Below are positions 52,540-61,838 of a DNA stretch of 64,000 nucleotides, piece by piece. The first letter of the stretch is position 1. The number at the start of each line of letters is the position of its first letter. A program made the position numbers and the translations under genes. Below the pieces are notes generated by a model, which made no database searches, was not told the DNA's origin, and worked only from the letters and a program-made list of their open reading frames with translations. Location of the stretch: positions 1-64,000 of the forward strand of contig JAQYVZ010000013.1 of the NCBI GenBank assembly GCA_030145205.1, in the 5' to 3' direction. The DNA comes from Desulfuromonadales bacterium (GTDB lineage Bacteria > Desulfobacterota > Desulfuromonadia > Desulfuromonadales > BM103).

Positions 52540-53718
52540 TTAGCGGTCGATCTCGCCCAGAACGATATCGAGGGTTCCGATGACAGCCACAACATCAGCG
52601 ATCAGCGAGCCTTCACACATTTTAGGCAGGGCCTGCAGATTGACGAATGAAGCCGAACGAATCTTCATGCGTTTAGGACATGCCGAACCGTCGGAATTGA
52701 TATAGAAACCAACTTCACCCTTCGGGTTTTCAACTCCAACATAGATCTCACCCTCTTCCGGTTTGAAACCTTCGGTGATGATCTTGAATTGATGGATCAA
52801 ACCTTCAATGCTATTGACCACATCCTGCTTGGGAGGCAAGCAGACTTTCGGAGCATCCGCAAGGATCGGACCAGGCTTGAGCTTGTCGAGTGCCTGGTGG
52901 ACAATCTTGCAGGACTCACGCATTTCATTGAGGCGTGCATGGTAACGGGCCCAGGTATCACAGCCATCGTCAACAATAACTTTGAAATCGTAATTCTCGT
53001 AGCCACTGTAAGGCTGATCGCGACGCAGGTCCCAATCAACCCCGGAGCTACGCAGGCACGGCCCGGTCACGCCCAGGTCGATGGCGTCCTCGGCACTGAT
53101 CACGCCGACGTCCTTAATCCTCTTCTGCCAAATGATATTGCCGGTCAGCAGACCCTCATAAGTCTCGATATGCTTCGGCATATCGTTGACGAAATCACGC
53201 ATTTCCTGCTCGATACCCACCGGCAGGTCGGCAGACAGGCCACCGACGCGGAAGTAGTTCGAGGTCATGCGTGCGCCGGAGATCTTTTCGTACATGTCCA
53301 TGACATGCTCACGCTCACGGAAGCAGTAGATGAACACGGTCATTGCACCGATATCGAGCGCATGGCAGGCCAGCCAGACCAAGTGACTCTTGATACGGGT
53401 CAGCTCTGCCAGAAGAACACGAACAACCTGGGCTCTCTCGGGGATCGCGTCGGTCAGGCCGAGCAGCTTCTCAACCGCCAGCACGTAACCGAGGTTGTTG
53501 TGCATCGGCGCCAGATAATCGAGCCGGTCGGTCAGGGGCAGGATCTGGTGATAGGTGCGATGCTCCGACAGCTTCTCGATACCACGGTGGAGAAAGCCGA
53601 CGTGCGGTGTGGCCTTAACCACAGTCTCGCCGTCCAGTTCCAGAACCAGCTGCAACACCCCGTGAGTCGAGGGATGCTGGGGCCCCATGTTAATGGTCAT
53701 GGTTTCAACGTTTGCCAT
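52540..53718 (-). CDS. nuoD: NADH-quinone oxidoreductase subunit D
   Basis: The 392-residue subunit forms the quinone-binding cavity with NuoB. MGPQHPSTHGVLQL carries the quinone-loop His, and TYHQILPLTDRLDYLAPMHNN the adjacent Tyr region; the former hydrogenase cluster ligands are lost as in all NuoD. NuoC and NuoD are separate genes here. Confidence 0.97.
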   Translation of the reverse strand: MANVETMTINMGPQHPSTHGVLQLVLELDGETVVKATPHVGFLHRGIEKLSEHRTYHQILPLTDRLDYLAPMHNNLGYVLAVEKLLGLTDAIPERAQVVRVLLAELTRIKSHLVWLACHALDIGAMTVFIYCFREREHVMDMYEKISGARMTSNYFRVGGLSADLPVGIEQEMRDFVNDMPKHIETYEGLLTGNIIWQKRIKDVGVISAEDAIDLGVTGPCLRSSGVDWDLRRDQPYSGYENYDFKVIVDDGCDTWARYHARLNEMRESCKIVHQALDKLKPGPILADAPKVCLPPKQDVVNSIEGLIHQFKIITEGFKPEEGEIYVGVENPKGEVGFYINSDGSACPKRMKIRSASFVNLQALPKMCEGSLIADVVAVIGTLDIVLGEIDR

Positions 53719-53761
53719 TTGTCTGCCTCGTCTATGAAAAGGTAAACCTTACGTCCTGTAA

Positions 53762-54244
53762 TCAGCGAACACGGCCCTGGTAGGGTTCACGGTCGGGGCC
53801 CTGGACCGGATAGTCCTTGCGCAACGGGTGACCTTCCCAATCGGCGGGCATCAGGATGCGACGCGGATCAGGATGATTGTTGAAGGTGATGCCCATCAGG
53901 TCCCAGCACTCACGCTCGAGCCAGTTCGCCGTCGTCCAGACACAGCTGACGGTGTCAATCGTGGCATCAGCCTCTTCCACCGGAGCCTTGACGCGGAAGC
54001 GCAGGTGCTCCCCGATGTTGTACAGCTGGTAGACCACCATGAAGCGCGGCGATTCACCCAGGGAATCCACGGCGCAGATGTCGGTCAGAAAATTGAACCC
54101 CAGTTCGTCCCTGAGGAAGGTGCAGACGGCGACAATCTCTTCCTTCGTGACAGTCACGGTCATTTCGCCGCGGAACTCGCGCTCATCAAGCACTGAGCTG
54201 GCGAATTTGGCCTTAAGCTTGTCAACAACAGCCTGTAAAGTCAT
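53762..54244 (-). CDS. nuoC: NADH-quinone oxidoreductase subunit C
   Basis: A 160-residue peripheral subunit without cofactors. The signature [39 protein letters not shown] at the C-terminus identifies NuoC unambiguously (quoted in part: [10 protein letters not shown] and GHPLRKDYP). It lies between nuoB and nuoD. Confidence 0.97.
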   Translation of the reverse strand: MTLQAVVDKLKAKFASSVLDEREFRGEMTVTVTKEEIVAVCTFLRDELGFNFLTDICAVDSLGESPRFMVVYQLYNIGEHLRFRVKAPVEEADATIDTVSCVWTTANWLERECWDLMGITFNNHPDPRRILMPADWEGHPLRKDYPVQGPDREPYQGRVR

Positions 54245-54307
54245 AACGGTTGCTTCCTGTCTTGATAGAAATTCGTTGCTCGACCGAATGCCGGCCGGGT
54301 TTCAAAT

Positions 54308-54817
54308 TTAGATATCGCTGATGCGCTCGCCAATGCCGATGACGGAACCGAACGAATTGCGCTCTTGCATGATTTTTTCCTGCAGCTTCATGAGGCCGTA
54401 CAGCAGGCCTTCAGGACGCGGCGGGCAACCGGGGATGTAAACATCGACCGGCAGGATCTCGTCCACACCCTGCACCGTGCTGTAGGTATCAAAAATACCG
54501 CCGGAGCAGGCGCAAGCGCCCATGGCGATGACGTACCGCGGTTCAGGCATCTGCTCGTACACCGTCTGGATGACCGGAGCCATCTTCTTCGTGACCGTAC
54601 CGGCAATGACGATCAGGTCAGCCTGACGCGGCGAAGCACGGAACAGCACCCCAAAGCGGTCGAGGTCAAAACGCGCGGCGCCGGTGGCCATCATTTCGAT
54701 AGCACAGCAGGCCAGACCAAAGGTCATGGGCCAGAGCGAACGCGAACGCGACCAGTTGACAACCTTGTCCAGAGACGTAGTGATTACGTTATTGCCCAGG
54801 GTCTCTTCTACTCCCAT
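54308..54817 (-). CDS. nuoB: NADH-quinone oxidoreductase subunit B
   Basis: The 169-residue subunit holds terminal cluster N2 next to quinone. Ligands are in [11 protein letters not shown] (tandem Cys), [13 protein letters not shown] and [10 protein letters not shown]. Start 54817 (MGVEETLG) follows AAAAAAGGAG and overlaps the end of nuoA by 10 bp, so the two are translationally coupled. Confidence 0.97.
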   Translation of the reverse strand: MGVEETLGNNVITTSLDKVVNWSRSRSLWPMTFGLACCAIEMMATGAARFDLDRFGVLFRASPRQADLIVIAGTVTKKMAPVIQTVYEQMPEPRYVIAMGACACSGGIFDTYSTVQGVDEILPVDVYIPGCPPRPEGLLYGLMKLQEKIMQERNSFGSVIGIGERISDI

Positions 54818-55164
54818 TCCAGCGCTCCTTTTTTCCAAACGTAGATATAACCAACGAGAAGGATCAGAATGAACACGCCCATTTCAACGAAGCCGAACAT
54901 TCCGAGACGCTTGAACATGACTGCCCAAGGGTACATAAAGACCACCTCGATATCGAAAACGATGAACAGCATGGCGATGATATAGAACTTCACCGAGAAG
55001 CGTTCACGGGCCGTACCGACCAGCGGCATGCCACACTCGTAAGGAGCAAGCTTTACCTCGGATGGCTTCTTTTGACCGATCAGTCCGGAAAAGACAGTCG
55101 AGCCGATAGCGAAGCACACGGCGATGAGAATCAGCGTAAAAATCGGAAGGTAGTTGTCCAGCAT
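54808..55164 (-). CDS. nuoA: NADH-quinone oxidoreductase subunit A
   Basis: First gene of the nuo operon. The 118-residue membrane subunit has three helices and the conserved loop [30 protein letters not shown] with the active/deactive-state Cys, then [22 protein letters not shown] ribosome site precedes the ATG. Confidence 0.97.
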   Translation of the reverse strand: MLDNYLPIFTLILIAVCFAIGSTVFSGLIGQKKPSEVKLAPYECGMPLVGTARERFSVKFYIIAMLFIVFDIEVVFMYPWAVMFKRLGMFGFVEMGVFILILLVGYIYVWKKGALEWE

Positions 55165-55243
55165 TTAAATGGTCCTCCTGCCAGAAAGAGCTTTGTCGAA
55201 ACTCGGCCACAATCATAGTGTGAGCGGCATTTTTGCCGACTGA

Positions 55244-55272
55244 AAGGTAGGACAAAACATACCCTTTGTCAA
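55244..55272 (-). promoter_or_regulatory. Promoter of the nuo operon
   Basis: On the minus strand TTGACA (55267-55272) and TACCTT (55244-55249) are 17 bp apart, about 80 bp before nuoA. Directly upstream of the -35 are an A/T tract and a tandem TACAGTA repeat (55281-55294), possible activator or UP sites. Confidence 0.6.
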
Positions 55273-55369
55273 GGAAAAAATACAGTATACAGTATGCAAT
55301 GTACAAACGAGCAAACCTCGTTGTAACGGGGCGTTAGGCCAAATAGGATTTCATCTTGTGTAGGACGAG

Positions 55370-55394
55370 AAAAGGGTGGAGAATACCACCCCTT
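55370..55394 (-). terminator. Possible terminator of the rnf operon
   Basis: On the minus strand AAGGGGTGG and CCACCCTT pair with one bulge around TATTCT and run into TTTTC, about 55 bp after the rnfE stop. Confidence 0.4.
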
Positions 55395-55447
55395 AGAGAC
55401 ATTTAATCCCCAATTCAGGGGGCTGCAGAAGAACTGTGACAACCCAT

Positions 55448-56041
55448 TTATTTCCGGAATTCTTCGATCCGATTCATGCCCGCAAGCAACAAACCCATAA
55501 CAATAAATGCACCGGGAGGCAGGATCAGGAGAATCAACGGCTGATAACCTGCACCGAAAACCGCAACACCAAACAGGGTACCAACGCCGAAAAGCTCACG
55601 CACTGAACCGAGCACGAACAGGGCCAGGGTAAAACCAAGCCCCATGCCGGCGCCATCGATTACCGAAGGCAGCAACGGATTGCGGGAAGCATAGGCTTCC
55701 GCTCGACCGAGAATCAGGCAGTTGACCACGATCAGCGGGATAAAGATACCGAGCGCCTTATGCAGATCGTAGAAATACGCTTCCATACAGAGTTGCACCA
55801 CGGTCACGAAGGAGGCGATGATCACAATAAAGGAGGGAATGCGAACCCGGGCCGGAATCACCTTGCGCAGGCTGGCCACCACGATATTGGAACAGACCAG
55901 CACGAAGGTCGTGGCAAACCCCATCCCCAAGCCGTTGACGGCACTGGTTGTGACCGCCAAGGCAGGGCAGAGGCCAAGCAGTAGCCTGAACACGGCATTT
56001 TCACGCCAGAGCCCCTTGGTGAACCCCTTGACTAAACTCAT
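55448..56041 (-). CDS. rnfE: Rnf complex subunit E
   Basis: A 197-residue integral membrane subunit of the ferredoxin:NAD+ oxidoreductase, paralogous to RnfA. NAVFRLLLGLCPALAVTTSAVNGLGMG at the start and NCLILGRAEAYASRNPLLPSVIDGAGMGLGFTLAL in the middle are the RnfE/NqrD signature; six helices. It overlaps rnfG by 4 bp and ends the operon. Confidence 0.95.
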   Translation of the reverse strand: MSLVKGFTKGLWRENAVFRLLLGLCPALAVTTSAVNGLGMGFATTFVLVCSNIVVASLRKVIPARVRIPSFIVIIASFVTVVQLCMEAYFYDLHKALGIFIPLIVVNCLILGRAEAYASRNPLLPSVIDGAGMGLGFTLALFVLGSVRELFGVGTLFGVAVFGAGYQPLILLILPPGAFIVMGLLLAGMNRIEEFRK

Positions 56042-56646
56042 GGCTGGTCACCTCCGGCGGGAACAAGGAGTTCGTCCCGATGTGCCTTATAAAACTCCAG
56101 GCCGTCATGAATCGCACCAACCACGGCACGGGGCGAGATGGTCGCGCCGGTAATCTGGTCAAACTCACCACCATCTTTTTTCACCCGCCAGTCGGCATTC
56201 TTCAGGGAGCGCCCCTTGAACATCTGCTTGAACCAGGGCTGGGTGATCTTGTCCCCCAGACCCGGGGTCTCCGCGTGATTCAGGATCTCCACCCCGACCA
56301 CCGTGCCCTGCGGATCAATACCAACCATAATGGCGATATTGCCACTGTAGCCGTCCGGTGCAACCACCGTGAAGGCCACACCGCTGAGCTCGCCCGCCTG
56401 TCGGCCACGGAAAAAGGTGCGCGTCAAGGTCCGCCCCCGCCGGTCCTTGCCGGTGATCAGGCTGACCGTATCTTCGTCAGGGCTGTTGTCAGTCGGCGGC
56501 AACACGGCACTCAGGGCGCGCAGGGTTTCCTGGCGACGCTGTTCGGCGATCGGCGCACGTGTGGCCCCTTCCACCAGGGAAAGAATCAGTCCGGCGCCGG
56601 CGGCAATCAGGGTCAGCACCAGCACAAGGCGCAGCATCTCTTTCAT
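56038..56646 (-). CDS. rnfG: Rnf complex subunit G
   Basis: A 202-residue subunit anchored by one N-terminal helix with a periplasmic FMN domain. The flavinylation motif TGATIS (166-171) provides Thr169 for covalent FMN, and NHAETPGLGDKITQPWFKQMFKG is characteristic. Overlaps both neighbours by 4 bp. Confidence 0.95.
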   Translation of the reverse strand: MKEMLRLVLVLTLIAAGAGLILSLVEGATRAPIAEQRRQETLRALSAVLPPTDNSPDEDTVSLITGKDRRGRTLTRTFFRGRQAGELSGVAFTVVAPDGYSGNIAIMVGIDPQGTVVGVEILNHAETPGLGDKITQPWFKQMFKGRSLKNADWRVKKDGGEFDQITGATISPRAVVGAIHDGLEFYKAHRDELLVPAGGDQP

Positions 56647-57635
56647 CTCGCCCCCCCTTGCCGTACGACACCAAAGGTGCGGGGCCGCATGTAGCGATCA
56701 ATCAGGGGCGTCGCGGCATTCATCAGCAGGATGGCGAAGGAGACCCCCTCGGGGTAACCGCCGAACAGGCGAATGATCACGGTCAACACGCCGCAACCAA
56801 CCCCGAACAGGATCATCCCGCCGGGAGAGACCGGCGTGGTCACCATGTCGGTTGCCATAAAGAAAGCACCGAGGATCAGGCCGCCGGTCAACAGGTGGAA
56901 CAGCGGGTCCGGGTACTTGCCGGGATCGACCAGCCAGAAGAGGCCGGAGAGAATCATCACGCTCGCCACGTAAGAGAGCGGGATATGCCAGGTCAGGATT
57001 TTGCGTCGAAACAGGTAGATGGCGCCACCCAGCAGGGCCAGCGCGGAGACTTCGCCCACACACCCTGGCATGTTGCCGACCAAGTAGCTGAAGGTGCCAC
57101 CCTGCAACCCTTCCGGCAGTCGACCGGTCAGCATCACGGCGGTCTTCCATTCGCCCAAGGGCGTGGCGGCCGTCACCGCGTCAACACCATAGCGAAGCGG
57201 GGTCGGCGCCGTCCAGCGGGTCATCTGCACCGGGAAAGAGATCAGCAGCACCACCCGGGCGACCAGCGCCGGATTGAACAGATTGTAGCCGAGACCGCCG
57301 AAGATCTGTTTGCCAATACCGATCGCGATCACCGCCCCGAGCAGGGTCATCCACCAGGGGCTGGTCGGCGGCAGATTCAGCCCCAAAAGAATCCCGGTCA
57401 CGACCGCGCTGCCGTCATTCAGAGTCACCGGCTGCTTCATGAGTCGCTGACAAACCACTTCGCATGCCATGCACCCCAGCACAGCAATCAACAGTACGGC
57501 CAGGGCCGGCACACCGAAGAAAAAGATGGCCGCCGCGCAGGCCGGCAACAAGCTGTAGATCACCGCCCGCATGATCTGCGGTGTCGACGCCCCCGAATGG
57601 ATATGGGGAGAAGAAGAGAGATAGACCTGTTCCAC
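56643..57635 (-). CDS. rnfD: Rnf complex subunit D
   Basis: A 330-residue membrane subunit homologous to NqrB with covalent FMN. The motif DAVTAATPLG contains the flavin threonine (Thr158). GILLGLNLPPTSPWWMTLLGAVIAIGIGKQ and GGYPEGVSFAILLMNAATPLID are strongly conserved. It begins one base before the rnfC stop region. Confidence 0.95.
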   Translation of the reverse strand: MEQVYLSSSPHIHSGASTPQIMRAVIYSLLPACAAAIFFFGVPALAVLLIAVLGCMACEVVCQRLMKQPVTLNDGSAVVTGILLGLNLPPTSPWWMTLLGAVIAIGIGKQIFGGLGYNLFNPALVARVVLLISFPVQMTRWTAPTPLRYGVDAVTAATPLGEWKTAVMLTGRLPEGLQGGTFSYLVGNMPGCVGEVSALALLGGAIYLFRRKILTWHIPLSYVASVMILSGLFWLVDPGKYPDPLFHLLTGGLILGAFFMATDMVTTPVSPGGMILFGVGCGVLTVIIRLFGGYPEGVSFAILLMNAATPLIDRYMRPRTFGVVRQGGAR

Positions 57636-58952
57636 TTATCCGCTCCTCTTGCGAGCCAGGATTGCCGCCTTGGCATAACGGATCGTCTGCACCAAGGGGA
57701 TGGCGGCCGGGCAACTGTAGCTGCAGCAGCCGCATTCAATACAGTCAAGCGCCCGGTACTGTTCTGCCTCATCCAGCCGATCCAGCCGACCGTAGGCGGC
57801 AATGGTCGTCGGCAGCAGGTTAGCTGGGCAAGCCTGCACGCAGCGGGCGCAGCGGATGCAGGGTTCCGTCTCGCGCAGGGCAAGATCAGTTTCAGTCAGC
57901 AACAGCAGCCCAGATGTGCCTCGCGTAGTTGGCACGTCCAAGCCAACTTGGGCCGCACCCATCATCGGGCCGCCGAGAATGATCTTGCCCGGCTCCGCAG
58001 TGAGCCCGCCGCACACGTCAACCAGGTGACTGAGCGGTATCCCGATCCGGATGCGCAGATTCTTTGCTTCTGTGATCGCCGAGCCGGTCACTGTGCAGAC
58101 CCGTTCGGTCAGGGGCAGGTTGCGCAGCACCGCATCAGCAATCGCCGCCACCGTGCCGACATTCTGTACCACCACACCGATATCCATCGGCAGACCACCG
58201 GAGGGGACTTCTCGTCCGGTCACAGCCTTGATCAGCTGTTTTTCCGCACCCTGCGGATATTTCACCTCGAGCGGCACCACCTCGACCGAGCTGTCAGCGC
58301 AGCGCTGCTGTAAATGCGCAATCGCGTCCGGCTTGTTCGCCTCGATGCCGATCACCACCCGGGCGTCCGGGAAAATTTTCTGCAGCACGCCGACCCCGTC
58401 GAGCAGACGGTCGGCTTCTTCCAGCATCAGGCGGTGGTCAGCGGTCAGGTATGGCTCGCACTCGACACCGTTGAGAATCACCGTGTCGATCGGCTTCTCC
58501 GCCGGCGGGGACAGTTTGACATGTGCCGGGAAGGTGGCCCCGCCCATGCCGACCACACCCGCCAGGCGGATCTGCTCGACGATATCCTCCGGCTCCAGAC
58601 CGGACAAGGGTTCCGGCTTCGGAAAGTCGCCCCAGCGGTCCTCGCCATCGGCCCGGATCACCACAGCTGGCAGCAAAGCTCCCGAAGGATGCGGCCGCGG
58701 CTCCACGACAACGACTTCACCGGAGGTCGGTGCATGCACCGGCACCGAGACGAAGCCGTGCGCCTCGCCGATGATCTGTCCGCGGGCGACCGAATCTCCG
58801 GCGGCCACACAAGGCGTGGCCGGGGCGCCGATATGCTGGGACAGAGGCACCACAAATTCCGCCGGCAGAGGACACGCCTCAATCGGTTTATCTGCGGACC
58901 ATTCTTTATTGTCCGGGGGATGAATCCCGCCGGCAAAGGTCAACTGTCTCAT
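57636..58952 (-). CDS. rnfC: Rnf complex subunit C
   Basis: A soluble 438-residue subunit binding NADH, FMN and two [4Fe-4S] clusters. Glycine-rich VVGMGGATFPAHVK is the NuoF-like FMN/NADH site; NGVECEPYLTADHRLM follows; CIRCARCVQACP and CIECGCCSYSCP bind the clusters. The N-terminal GGIHPPDNK is the usual start. The length is that of compact RnfC without the Ala/Lys-rich tail of enterics. Confidence 0.96.
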   Translation of the reverse strand: MRQLTFAGGIHPPDNKEWSADKPIEACPLPAEFVVPLSQHIGAPATPCVAAGDSVARGQIIGEAHGFVSVPVHAPTSGEVVVVEPRPHPSGALLPAVVIRADGEDRWGDFPKPEPLSGLEPEDIVEQIRLAGVVGMGGATFPAHVKLSPPAEKPIDTVILNGVECEPYLTADHRLMLEEADRLLDGVGVLQKIFPDARVVIGIEANKPDAIAHLQQRCADSSVEVVPLEVKYPQGAEKQLIKAVTGREVPSGGLPMDIGVVVQNVGTVAAIADAVLRNLPLTERVCTVTGSAITEAKNLRIRIGIPLSHLVDVCGGLTAEPGKIILGGPMMGAAQVGLDVPTTRGTSGLLLLTETDLALRETEPCIRCARCVQACPANLLPTTIAAYGRLDRLDEAEQYRALDCIECGCCSYSCPAAIPLVQTIRYAKAAILARKRSG

Positions 58953-58961
58953 AAGTTTCTA

Positions 58962-59807
58962 TCAGGCCGCATCTGACTTGACCGGCACGACCGCTGGTTC
59001 AAAGCTGCTACCGACAGGGTAGCCATCGACGAAGTCCCGGATGCAGTGGGTCGGACATTTCGCCACAGCCGCTTTCGCCTCATCGGCATCCTCGTAATTG
59101 ACCCTGGCCAAAAAGTTTTCGACCCGATACGCATCAGGGACGGTTTTCAAACAAATGTGGCAGCCGAGACAGCCGATCTGGCAATATTTGCGGACGACGG
59201 CGCCCTTATCGTGGCTGTTGCAGAGCACATGGACGCTGGTCTTGAGCGGTACCATGTGAATCACCTGGCGCGGGCAAACCGCCACGCACTTACGACAGCC
59301 GGTGCATTTCCCCCGGTTGATCACTGCCAGGCCCTCAGCGGTAATCTCGATGGCATCGAACGGACAAGCTCTGACGCAGGTTCCCAGACCAAGACAGCCC
59401 GCCGGACAGATTTTCGGTCCACCGGCCAGTTTCTGTGCCGCAATACAGTCAGTCAGCCCCAAATATCGATATCGATTGCTGGCCGTCGTATTGTCACCCT
59501 GGCACATCACAGCGGCAATTTCCGGCTCCTTGAACACGACCTCGACACCGAGGATGTTGGCCACTCTGGCCGCGACCTCCATCCCGCCTGGCGGACACTG
59601 GTTCGCCTCCGCTTTGCCGGCCACAAGAGCCTTGGCAAAGCCGGCACACCCCGGGTAGCCGCAGGCGCCGCAATTGACACTCGGCAGAACTTCCAGAATC
59701 GCGAGTTCGCGCGGGTCGACCTCCACGGCGAACTTCTTCGCCGCAAAGCCGAGGGCCACGGCGGCCGTCAAGCCGATCCCGCCCAGACTGAAAATGGCTG
59801 CCAACAT
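58962..59807 (-). CDS. rnfB: Rnf complex subunit B
   Basis: The 281-residue electron-entry subunit has an N-terminal membrane helix, an Fe-S domain with NCGACGYPGC and a downstream NQCPPGG cysteine, and a polyferredoxin region with CIAAQKL...CPAGCLGLGTCVRACP, CTGCRKCVAVCP and CQIGCLGCHICLK. It therefore carries several [4Fe-4S] clusters and takes electrons from ferredoxin. It lies between rnfA and rnfC. Confidence 0.96.
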   Translation of the reverse strand: MLAAIFSLGGIGLTAAVALGFAAKKFAVEVDPRELAILEVLPSVNCGACGYPGCAGFAKALVAGKAEANQCPPGGMEVAARVANILGVEVVFKEPEIAAVMCQGDNTTASNRYRYLGLTDCIAAQKLAGGPKICPAGCLGLGTCVRACPFDAIEITAEGLAVINRGKCTGCRKCVAVCPRQVIHMVPLKTSVHVLCNSHDKGAVVRKYCQIGCLGCHICLKTVPDAYRVENFLARVNYEDADEAKAAVAKCPTHCIRDFVDGYPVGSSFEPAVVPVKSDAA

Positions 59808-59831
59808 CGTCTTAAAGTTCCGTTTCCGGCC

Positions 59832-60413
59832 TTAACCTTTAACCAGGCCTGCAAACCCCATAAAGGCAAGGGACAACAGGCCAGCTGTGACCAGGGCGAT
59901 CGCCGTGCCGCGGAAACTTCTCGGCACCGGGCAGAGGTCGAGACGCTCGCGCAAGCCGGCAAACAGCACCAGGGCCAGGGTGAAGCCGAGTGCCGCGCCG
60001 ATCGCGAACACGACCCCTTCAAGGAAGGTGTATTCCTTCTGAATATTCAATACGGCAAGGCCGAGTACGGCGCAGTTGGTCGTAATCAGCGGAAGAAAAA
60101 TGCCGAGGGACTGATACAGTACGGGGCTGACCTTCTGGATCACCATCTCCACCAATTGCACCAGCGAAGCGATCACCAGGATAAAAGCGATGGTCTGCAG
60201 ATACTCGATCCCGAAGGGCACCAGCAGAAAATACTGGATAAACCAGGTGACCACGGTGGCCACGGTCATGACAAAGGTCACCGCCATTCCCATGCCGAGC
60301 GCGGTTTCGACCTTCTTGGACACCCCCATGAAAGGGCACAAGCCGAGAAAACGCGCCAGCACGAAGTTGTTGACGAAAATCGCGCTGACCATGATGAGAA
60401 GAAGCTCTGTCAT
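59832..60413 (-). CDS. rnfA: Rnf complex subunit A
   Basis: First gene of the rnfABCDGE operon. The 193-residue membrane protein has six helices and the conserved [28 protein letters not shown] and [13 protein letters not shown] segments, whose cysteines bind the intramembrane iron-sulphur centre shared with RnfE. The gene order A-B-C-D-G-E is the proteobacterial one. Confidence 0.96.
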   Translation of the reverse strand: MTELLLIMVSAIFVNNFVLARFLGLCPFMGVSKKVETALGMGMAVTFVMTVATVVTWFIQYFLLVPFGIEYLQTIAFILVIASLVQLVEMVIQKVSPVLYQSLGIFLPLITTNCAVLGLAVLNIQKEYTFLEGVVFAIGAALGFTLALVLFAGLRERLDLCPVPRSFRGTAIALVTAGLLSLAFMGFAGLVKG

Positions 60414-60440
60414 CGATCCGATTCGAATGCAGGGGGCAAA

Positions 60441-60451
60441 TGGTCTGACCA
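60441..60451. promoter_or_regulatory. Palindromic operator at the rnf start site
   Basis: TGGTCTGACCA is a perfect palindrome (TGGTC/GACCA) immediately downstream of the -10 box. The TNGTNNNACNA pattern is that of GntR-family (FadR-type) operators. Confidence 0.55.
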
Positions 60452-60454
60452 GTG

Positions 60455-60483
60455 GTTATAAAACAGGTCACGTTCAGTGTCAA
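60455..60483 (-). promoter_or_regulatory. Promoter of the rnf operon
   Basis: On the minus strand TTGACA (60478-60483) and TATAAC (60455-60460) are exactly 17 bp apart, 42 bp before rnfA. It is the best sigma70 match in the window. The rest of the 248-bp gap to the RluA gene shows no gene. Confidence 0.75.
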
Positions 60484-60661
60484 ACGCTAATCCCTCCCGG
60501 CCACTGAAGTCCAGAAAAAACCACAGAAACACAGTATTTTATTGTTGTCTGACGAGGACACTCCAGCCAGGCGAATTGCACCCGATCTGCGTCTGTCGTG
60601 ATGCCCCTGCCGACGAACAAAACGTTTGAAGCTCACTCCATTCTTTCGAACCGGCGAAACG

Positions 60662-61543
60662 TCATGTTAGAGAGCCCTGAAACCCGAGTTCAGCGAGGGC
60701 CGGGTCAAGGTCGGCGGGGAGAGGACTGTCGATCACAACCGTAGTGTTGCTGAACGGGTCGACGAAGGACAGGTGTTTGCAGTGGAGAAAGGTCCGCGGC
60801 AACACAGCGGGGCAGGGCCCGCCGTAGCGCCGGTCGCCGAACAGGGGGTGGCCGAGAGTGGCGAACTGGCGGCGGATCTGATGTTGACGACCGCTGTGCA
60901 GGGTCAATTCAAGGAGAGAGGCCTCTTCCGTTCGGGCCAGGGCACGAAAAGAGGTGTGCGCCTCCTTCAACTTCCCTTTGGCGGGGATCGTGCTGTGCAG
61001 GATGCCACTGCCGGCGGTTTTCCCGGCAACCAAAGCGAGGTACTGTTTTTCCACCTCGTCGCGCATGAACAGTCGACCGAGTTCGCCGCAGGCGTGCTTG
61101 CCCTTGCCGAAGATCACCGGACCGGAGGTCTCGAAGTCGAGTCGATGAATCGGGGCGATGGTGAAGCGATCCCCTCGTTCGGCCAACAGAACTTTGAGCC
61201 GGTCAGTCAGGTTGTCCTGCTCATGACCGACGCTGGCGTGGATCGCCAGGCTGGCCGGCTTGTCGGCCACCAGGATCTCGCGACTTTCATACAAAATCCG
61301 CACCTGCACCGAGGCCGGCGGGGCAGCGCCGAGCAGTTCGCGCACCCGACCGCTATCGGGCAGACGCACGGTTGCACCAACCAGCAGCAGATCCTGTTCA
61401 GAGAACGGGCCTTTTTCGCCGAGGACGCGGCCCTTTTTCAGCAGCTGTCGTAAAAAAGCCCGGGGTGCGACAGGAATGCGTTGTTGCAGAAATTCAAGAA
61501 CAGTCAGCTGCTGTTCAGACGGTTCGACGGTCAGGATCGGCAT
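60662..61543 (-). CDS. RluA-family pseudouridine synthase
   Basis: A 293-residue enzyme that isomerises uridine in rRNA or tRNA. An S4-like N-terminal region (LRQLLKKGRVLGEKG) is followed by the catalytic domain with HRLDFETSG (catalytic Asp), ALVAGK, LHSGRQHQIRRQFATLGHPLFGDRRYGG and LHCKHLSFVDP. Target site cannot be assigned from sequence. It is transcribed just downstream of nothing obvious and faces away from the DUF2339 gene. Confidence 0.93.
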   Translation of the reverse strand: MPILTVEPSEQQLTVLEFLQQRIPVAPRAFLRQLLKKGRVLGEKGPFSEQDLLLVGATVRLPDSGRVRELLGAAPPASVQVRILYESREILVADKPASLAIHASVGHEQDNLTDRLKVLLAERGDRFTIAPIHRLDFETSGPVIFGKGKHACGELGRLFMRDEVEKQYLALVAGKTAGSGILHSTIPAKGKLKEAHTSFRALARTEEASLLELTLHSGRQHQIRRQFATLGHPLFGDRRYGGPCPAVLPRTFLHCKHLSFVDPFSNTTVVIDSPLPADLDPALAELGFQGSLT

Positions 61544-61838
61544 CGCGTTGCTTTCGGAAGGTTCGGGTTGACTGGTAGAGCCTTGCTACAAGTATCCAAC
61601 GATTTTCAATCTTACCACGGTCAATGAATTTGTTTATCTGGAAATGGGGAGTGAAAGGCAGGAACCGGGCCCCAAACGGAAGACCCGGTTCAAAAGAGGA
61701 AACAATCTGAGCGGGTTTCTCACTTTGAGTCCCCGCAGACATACGTTAATATCCTGTCTGAACACTGCCACACACTTGGGCCACGATGACCAGGAAAGAT
61801 CTGCCTGGTCCGGCATCTGCCAGAGGAGGGAAACTGCA

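Noticed and set aside
50416-52650. 744-codon plus-strand open frame opposite nuoE/nuoF
   Set aside because: It is antisense to well-conserved nuoF and nuoE, has no ribosome site and no recognisable domain; GC-rich genes commonly open such frames.
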